From contig CAZOBK010000007.1 in the NCBI GenBank assembly GCA_964578115.1, forward strand, positions 1 through 64,000: a stretch of 64,000 nt of DNA. The letters are read 5' to 3'. A model generated the notes under the pieces. It was not told the origin of the DNA, ran no database searches, and was given only the letters and a program-made list of their open reading frames with translations. The DNA is from Roseibacterium sp964578115. Its GTDB lineage: Bacteria > Pseudomonadota > Alphaproteobacteria > Rhodobacterales > Rhodobacteraceae. Below are positions 60,230-64,000 of the stretch, piece by piece (within the stretch, counting starts at the first letter, position 1; every line of letters starts with the position of its first letter). The position numbers and the translations under genes were made by a program.

Positions 60230-60601
60230 GTGGGCAGGGTGAAACTGCGGCGGGGATGCCGCGTCCAGATCGACCATCCGATGCCGCTTGTGGCGGAAGA
60301 CCTGCGCGAGATCGTGGTACTGGCCGGCGCGAGCGAGGTCATCCTGGGTGGCACGAAAAGAGCAAGCGCCCGGCAGCGGCCCGACCTCTGGATCACCGAG
60401 GCTGGTGGCGCGGGCGCGGAAGTGTCGACGCTCTTCGAAAAGGCGGGGTGGGTGGCTGAGCGGACGATCGTGCTTTTCTCCGGCATGAGTGCGCCCGCGG
60501 ATCTGCCTCCGAACGTGTACCTGCTGTCCGAACCCTTTCGGACCGAGGATGTGCTGCGCGTGCTCCGAGACGCCGGCCTGACCGAACGCCGCACCGATTG
60601 A
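60230..60601 (+). CDS. Receiver-like protein lacking the phosphorylation site
   Basis: A 123-residue protein of receiver (CheY-like) shape: HPMPLVAEDLREIVVLAGAS, PDLWITEAG, TIVLFSGM, LLSEPFRTEDVLRVLRDAGL. The usual phospho-Asp is E57 and the signature lysine is E101. The start is taken as GTG 60230 with GGGGA upstream; the frame is open further back. No DNA-binding domain. It sits in the stress island, downstream of a terminator. A pseudo-receiver is inferred. Confidence 0.6.
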   Translation: MGRVKLRRGCRVQIDHPMPLVAEDLREIVVLAGASEVILGGTKRASARQRPDLWITEAGGAGAEVSTLFEKAGWVAERTIVLFSGMSAPADLPPNVYLLSEPFRTEDVLRVLRDAGLTERRTD

Positions 60602-60625
60602 TCGCGTCATCGCCTTCCCGCGTTT

Positions 60626-60650
60626 GGAACAATCCCGGGCAGGGGTCGTT
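60626..60650 (+). promoter_or_regulatory. EcfG-type stress promoter before the DUF1328 gene
   Basis: GGAAC at 60626-60630, a 16-base spacer and CGTT at 60647-60650: exact consensus, 31 bases before the start codon. Confidence 0.75.
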
Positions 60651-60681
60651 TCTCCAATGTAACCGCAGAGGAGTAGGAACC

Positions 60682-60855
60682 ATGCTTGGATGGGCAATCG
60701 CCTTTCTCATAATCGCGCTTGTCGCCGCGCTGTTCGGCTTCGGCGGCATCGCGAGCGCATCTGCCGGAATCGCGCAGATCCTGTTTTTCATCTTCATCGG
60801 ACTTTTCGTCATCGCCCTTCTGGCCCGTGCCCTTCGGGGGCGCACGCCAAGGTAG
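60682..60855 (+). CDS. DUF1328 (YtjA-like) small membrane protein
   Basis: A 57-residue protein with two transmembrane segments and the family core FLIIALVAALFGFGGIASAS and GIAQILFFIFIGLFVIALL. AGGAG precedes ATG 60682. YtjA-type proteins are common stress-island members in proteobacteria, of unknown mechanism. It has its own EcfG promoter. Confidence 0.9.
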   Translation: MLGWAIAFLIIALVAALFGFGGIASASAGIAQILFFIFIGLFVIALLARALRGRTPR

Positions 60856-61038
60856 CGCGGCAAGACTGGACAAGGCGAAGCGGCGGCCGCGATGACTTCG
60901 GGGTCGCCGTTTTGCACGTCCGGGTTTGCACGTCCTGGCTTTCGACCCACGGGAGCGTTGCGTTGTCCGGCATCACCCATTGCGGGGCCTGCGCGACGCG
61001 CTCGACCAGACCCCGCCAAAGTCGTGGACCCAACACCC

Positions 61039-61063
61039 AAAAGGGCGCCGCTCGGGCGCCCTT
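61039..61063 (-). terminator. Terminator of the single-TM protein gene
   Basis: On the minus strand a nine-base perfect stem AAGGGCGCC/GGCGCCCTT ends in TTTTGGG, 36 bases after the stop. Confidence 0.75.
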
Positions 61064-61098
61064 AGCGGTTCGGACCGGTGCGTCCGCGGTGGTCCCTC

Positions 61099-61488
61099 CT
61101 AGTTGTCGGCGGGAGCCTCTTGTTGCTGTCCTTCGCCTGGGGCGACGCGGGTCTCGGACAAGTCCGGGGGCTCCAGCAAGGGGGCGGGCGTCGCTTCGGT
61201 AGGCGCGCTGGGCGCGATGAAATCGCTGTCGTCGGCCCCATTGGTCAGGGCATCGTTGTAGAGGCCCGCATCGCCTTCGGGCAGGCTGCCGGCGCCTGTC
61301 GGGCGCGCGTCCTCGACCGAACTTTCGGTGTCGAAATCCACAATGGGATCATCGGTCAAGGTCGCGAGGACCACGAGGCCCGCGATCGCCAGCACGGCGA
61401 GGCCGGCTGCAAGTCCAAGACCGCCCCCCCACGCGGATGAGCCGGCGGTTCTTGGCCGGTTTTCGTTTGTCGGGTCTGAACGTGACAC
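61099..61488 (-). CDS. Single-TM protein with acidic disordered tail
   Basis: A 129-residue protein with a hydrophilic N-terminus, one hydrophobic helix (about residues 24-44; GLAAGLAVLAIAGLVVLATL) and an acidic Pro/Ala/Glu-rich tail. The start is GTG 61488 behind AGGAG; the frame extends upstream through the tRNA-Gly region without conservation. An exact EcfG promoter precedes it. No family recognised. Confidence 0.68.
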   Translation of the reverse strand: MSRSDPTNENRPRTAGSSAWGGGLGLAAGLAVLAIAGLVVLATLTDDPIVDFDTESSVEDARPTGAGSLPEGDAGLYNDALTNGADDSDFIAPSAPTEATPAPLLEPPDLSETRVAPGEGQQQEAPADN

Positions 61489-61523
61489 GGTGCTGCTCCT
61501 TTCTCGGTGAGGTTCAGCCGACC

Positions 61524-61549
61524 AACGTCCGGCCCCGACGCGCAGTTCC
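61524..61549 (-). promoter_or_regulatory. EcfG-type stress promoter before the single-TM gene
   Basis: On the minus strand GGAAC at 61549-61545, a 17-base spacer and CGTT at 61527-61524: exact consensus, 36 bases before the GTG start. Confidence 0.75.
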
Positions 61550-61664
61550 GCACCGCTCCCTACCGCCCGGTTCTGCCGCTCCTCCAAAGGGCTATGGGCG
61601 CCACCCGGGCAGCCTGCGGCCCTTGACCCGCGAAAATCCATGACATACGTGAAGTCTGCCTCAA

Positions 61665-61738
61665 GCGGGCGTTGTGTAATGGTAAGACCCTTGCCTTCCA
61701 AGCAAGAGATACGGGTTCGATTCCCGTCGCCCGCTCCA
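61665..61738 (+). tRNA. tRNA-Gly (anticodon UCC)
   Basis: Complete cloverleaf with acceptor stem GCGGGCG/CGCCCGC, anticodon stem CTTGC/GCAAG around loop CTTCCAA with anticodon TCC, T arm GGTTCGATTCC and encoded CCA at 61736-61738. Reads glycine codons GGA/GGG. Confidence 0.97.
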
Positions 61739-61833
61739 ATCCTTTCCGCCTGTGCCGTGACATCCCGTCCGTCTTGTGCCCCGGGGCGCCCGGCGCTAAC
61801 GCTATGGTTGCAGGAGACGATACGCGAAACATC

Positions 61834-63660
61834 ATGGCAGCATCCGAACAATCGACGGCCCCCCTGAAACCGGCGCCGGGCAGCGCGGCGTCCGAGGAGC
61901 GCGCGAAATCGCGCCGCATCGGGAGCCTGCGCGCGCTCGGCCCGTTCCTTGCGCCCTACAAGCTGATGCTGGCGGCGGCCTTCGGCGCGCTTGTGCTGAC
62001 GGCGGTGGTGTCGCTGACCATTCCGCTGGCCGTCCGGCGCGTCGTCGACGGGTTCGAGACCTCGAGCGTCGAGCTTCTGGACCAGTATTTCTTCGCGCTT
62101 CTGGTCGTCGCCATCATCTTCGCCGCCGGCGCTGCGCTGCGGTTCTACCTTGTCACCCGGCTGGGCGAACGGGTGGTGGCCGACATCCGCAAGGCCGTCT
62201 TCGACCGAATGATCGGGATGAGCCCCGCCTTCTTCGAACGCATCATGACCGGCGAGGTGCTGAGCCGGATCACCACCGACACGACGCTTCTGCTCAGCGT
62301 CATTTCCTCCAGCGTGTCGATCGCGCTGAGGAACATGCTGATCCTGCTGGGCGGGCTCGTTCTGATGACGATCACCTCGCCCAAGCTATCGAGCGCAGTC
62401 CTGCTGATCGTGCCCGTCGTCATCATCCCGATCGTCGTGCTTGGCCGGCGGTTGCGCAAGCTCAGCCGCGAAAGCCAGGACTGGATCGCGGAAAGCTCGG
62501 GCAACGCCTCGGAGGCGCTGTCCTCGGTGCAGACGGTGCAGGCCTTCACCCATGAGCGCCCCTCGGCGGCCCAGTTCGACGCGGTCACCGAGAAGAGCTT
62601 CGACAGCGCCAAGAAACGGATCGCCACGCGGGCGGTGATGACGATCATCGTCATTTCGCTCGTCTTCGCGGGCATTGTCGTCGTGCTGTGGATCGGCGCG
62701 CGCGACGTCCGGGCCGAGGCGATGACGGTGGGTGAGCTGATCCAGTTCCTGATCTACGCGATCATGGTCGGCGGGTCCGTGGGCGCGCTCAGCGAGATCT
62801 GGGGCGAGCTTCAGCGCGCCTCGGGCGCGACGGAGCGGCTGGTGGAGCTCATGAACACCGAGGACACGGTCGAGGACCCCGCAAAGGGCCGGCCCCTGCC
62901 GCAGGGCGGGCGCGGCGTCATCACCTTCGAGAACGTGGTCTTCCACTACCCCACGCGGCCCGAAAGCCATGCGCTCGACGGCATCAGCTTCACAATACGT
63001 CCGGGCGAGACTGTCGCGCTGGTCGGGCCATCGGGGGCGGGCAAGACCACCGTCTTCCAGCTTCTCATGCGCTTTTACGACCCCGGCTCGGGGCGGATCA
63101 CGCTGGACGGGGTGCCGCTGACCGAGATGCGCCGCGAAACCTTCCGCGCGGCCATGGCGCTGGTGCCGCAGGACCCGGTGATCTTCGGCGCCTCGGCACG
63201 CGAGAACATCCGCTTCGGCCGCCCCGACGCCACCGATGCGGAGGTCGAGGCCGCCGCCCGCGCCGCCGCGGCCCATCGCTTCCTTGAAGAGCTGCCGCGG
63301 GGCTACGACACTTTCGTCGGCGAGCGGGGCCTGATGCTGTCGGGCGGACAGAAGCAGCGTATCGCCATCGCCCGCGCCATCCTGCGGGATGCGCCGATCC
63401 TGCTGCTCGACGAAGCCACCAGCGCGCTCGATGCGGAATCCGAGCGGCTCGTGCAGGATGCCGTCGCGCGGCTTTCCGAGGAACGCACGACGCTGATCGT
63501 CGCCCACAGGCTCGCCACCGTGAAACAGGCCGACCGGATCCTCGTCTTCGAGGGCGGGCGCATCGTCGCCGAAGGCAGCCATGACAGCCTCGTGGCCGAG
63601 GGCGGTCTTTATGCCCGTCTCGCGCGGCTGCAGTTCACCGAAGGCCTCGCCGCCGAATAG
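61834..63660 (+). CDS. ABC exporter, MsbA/lipid- or drug-type
   Basis: A 608-residue fused permease/ATPase. Six membrane helices (about 40-330) precede an ATPase with Walker A GPSGAGKTT, signature LSGGQKQRIAIARAIL, Walker B ILLLDEATSALD and switch histidine IVAHRL. It would flip lipids or export hydrophobic compounds as a homodimer. The start is uncertain: ATG 61834 lies 16 bases after an AGGAGA, while an upstream in-frame ATG 61804 lacks a site. Confidence 0.92.
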   Translation: MAASEQSTAPLKPAPGSAASEERAKSRRIGSLRALGPFLAPYKLMLAAAFGALVLTAVVSLTIPLAVRRVVDGFETSSVELLDQYFFALLVVAIIFAAGAALRFYLVTRLGERVVADIRKAVFDRMIGMSPAFFERIMTGEVLSRITTDTTLLLSVISSSVSIALRNMLILLGGLVLMTITSPKLSSAVLLIVPVVIIPIVVLGRRLRKLSRESQDWIAESSGNASEALSSVQTVQAFTHERPSAAQFDAVTEKSFDSAKKRIATRAVMTIIVISLVFAGIVVVLWIGARDVRAEAMTVGELIQFLIYAIMVGGSVGALSEIWGELQRASGATERLVELMNTEDTVEDPAKGRPLPQGGRGVITFENVVFHYPTRPESHALDGISFTIRPGETVALVGPSGAGKTTVFQLLMRFYDPGSGRITLDGVPLTEMRRETFRAAMALVPQDPVIFGASARENIRFGRPDATDAEVEAAARAAAAHRFLEELPRGYDTFVGERGLMLSGGQKQRIAIARAILRDAPILLLDEATSALDAESERLVQDAVARLSEERTTLIVAHRLATVKQADRILVFEGGRIVAEGSHDSLVAEGGLYARLARLQFTEGLAAE

Positions 63661-63755
63661 GCCGCAAGGCTTGCGCGGCGCGCCGCTTCTGCCCATGCTG
63701 TGACGACCGCGCGACCCGGAATACCGGGCGCCGGTCATCACCAAGGGAGGACGGC

Positions 63756-64000
63756 ATGGTGAGATTCGCCAATGCCGGCGACATTGCCGAGATCGAGGCG
63801 GACATGCCTTGGCCCGCGAGCCTGCCGGCGACGACACTTTTTGAGCAACTGACGCAGACGGCCCGCAAGCACGGGGCCCGCAACGCCCTGACGTTCCAGA
63901 TGTTTTCCGGGCCGAAGGACAAGGCCGAAACGCTCAGCTGGTCCGAGTTGCACGCCCGTGTCACGCAGGCGGCCAACATGTTCCGCGCACTCGGCGTGCA
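63756..64000 (+). CDS. Acyl-CoA synthetase (5' part, runs off the window)
   Basis: Only the first 81 codons are visible. ATG 63756 follows AAGGGAGG. EADMPWPASLPATTLFEQLT and TFQMFSGPKDKAETLSWSEL, then ARVTQAANMFRALGV are typical of the N-terminus of AMP-forming ligases (the segment before the P-loop). Substrate and completeness cannot be judged. Confidence 0.8.
   Translation, partial: MVRFANAGDIAEIEADMPWPASLPATTLFEQLTQTARKHGARNALTFQMFSGPKDKAETLSWSELHARVTQAANMFRALGV

Noticed and set aside
1..64000. CRISPR arrays, insertion sequences, prophage genes or attachment sites
   Set aside because: No regularly spaced direct repeats, transposase, integrase or phage structural genes were recognised; tRNA genes at both ends show no partial duplicated 3' end nearby.

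Overview
The window reads as chromosomal DNA of an alphaproteobacterium, most likely Rhodobacterales (Rhodobacteraceae/Roseobacter group). The basis is high GC, the gene order hom-glpX-recJ, the quinone-dependent PyrD, a malic enzyme fused to a phosphotransacetylase-like domain, a 629-residue PrpE, many 4-bp ATGA gene overlaps and a complete PhyR/NepR/EcfG general stress response (GSR) locus. I see no insertion sequence, prophage, CRISPR array or rRNA. The family assignment is inference from gene content, not from a search.

Layout. 0-13.3 kb: tRNA-Glu, then recJ, glpX and hom on the minus strand, a TetR regulator with its own palindrome, a fatty-acid desaturase, glyA, nadK, maeB and prpE (central carbon and propionate metabolism). 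13.4-20.6 kb: a sensor-less kinase/receiver/HPt protein, then a compact nucleoside-salvage operon cdd-deoA-deoB-(small membrane protein)-add-upp, then an exported proline-rich protein. 20.6-33.8 kb: a fatty-acid or acyl-CoA degradation block on the minus strand. It holds an AMP-forming acyl-CoA ligase, a FadJ-type multifunctional protein, three translationally coupled SnoaL/NTF2-like genes carrying four related modules, a thiolase, a GST, a DmdC-type acyl-CoA dehydrogenase and two tandem MerR regulators. Two hotdog thioesterases coupled to a MATE exporter follow on the plus strand. 35-46 kb: arsC-like, pyrD, DUF952, a secreted 5'-nucleotidase, a DUF1127-type small protein, an SRAP protein, an ICMT/NnrU-like membrane protein, a TIM-barrel/methylglyoxal-synthase fusion beside a pyridoxal-kinase-like gene, and a type I secretion ABC/HlyD pair.

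47-61.5 kb is the most striking part. It is a general stress response island centred on nepR-ecfG-kinase (minus) and phyR (plus). The 85-bp divergent region has an 8+8 bp palindrome in which the -35 box of each promoter overlaps the -10 box of the other. Reading by eye I find eleven further matches to the EcfG promoter pattern GGAAC-N16/17-(C/T)GTT, each placed correctly before a gene: a GalU-like nucleotidyltransferase, DegP, Dps, a PRC-barrel protein, a membrane-anchored stress protein, DUF2383, two small membrane-protein units, DUF1328 and a single-TM protein. One of the eleven precedes no gene but a strong terminator about 90-120 bp further on, which implies an EcfG-controlled small RNA of about 115 nt.

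The window ends with tRNA-Gly, an MsbA-type ABC exporter and the 5' end of another acyl-CoA synthetase gene that runs off the edge.
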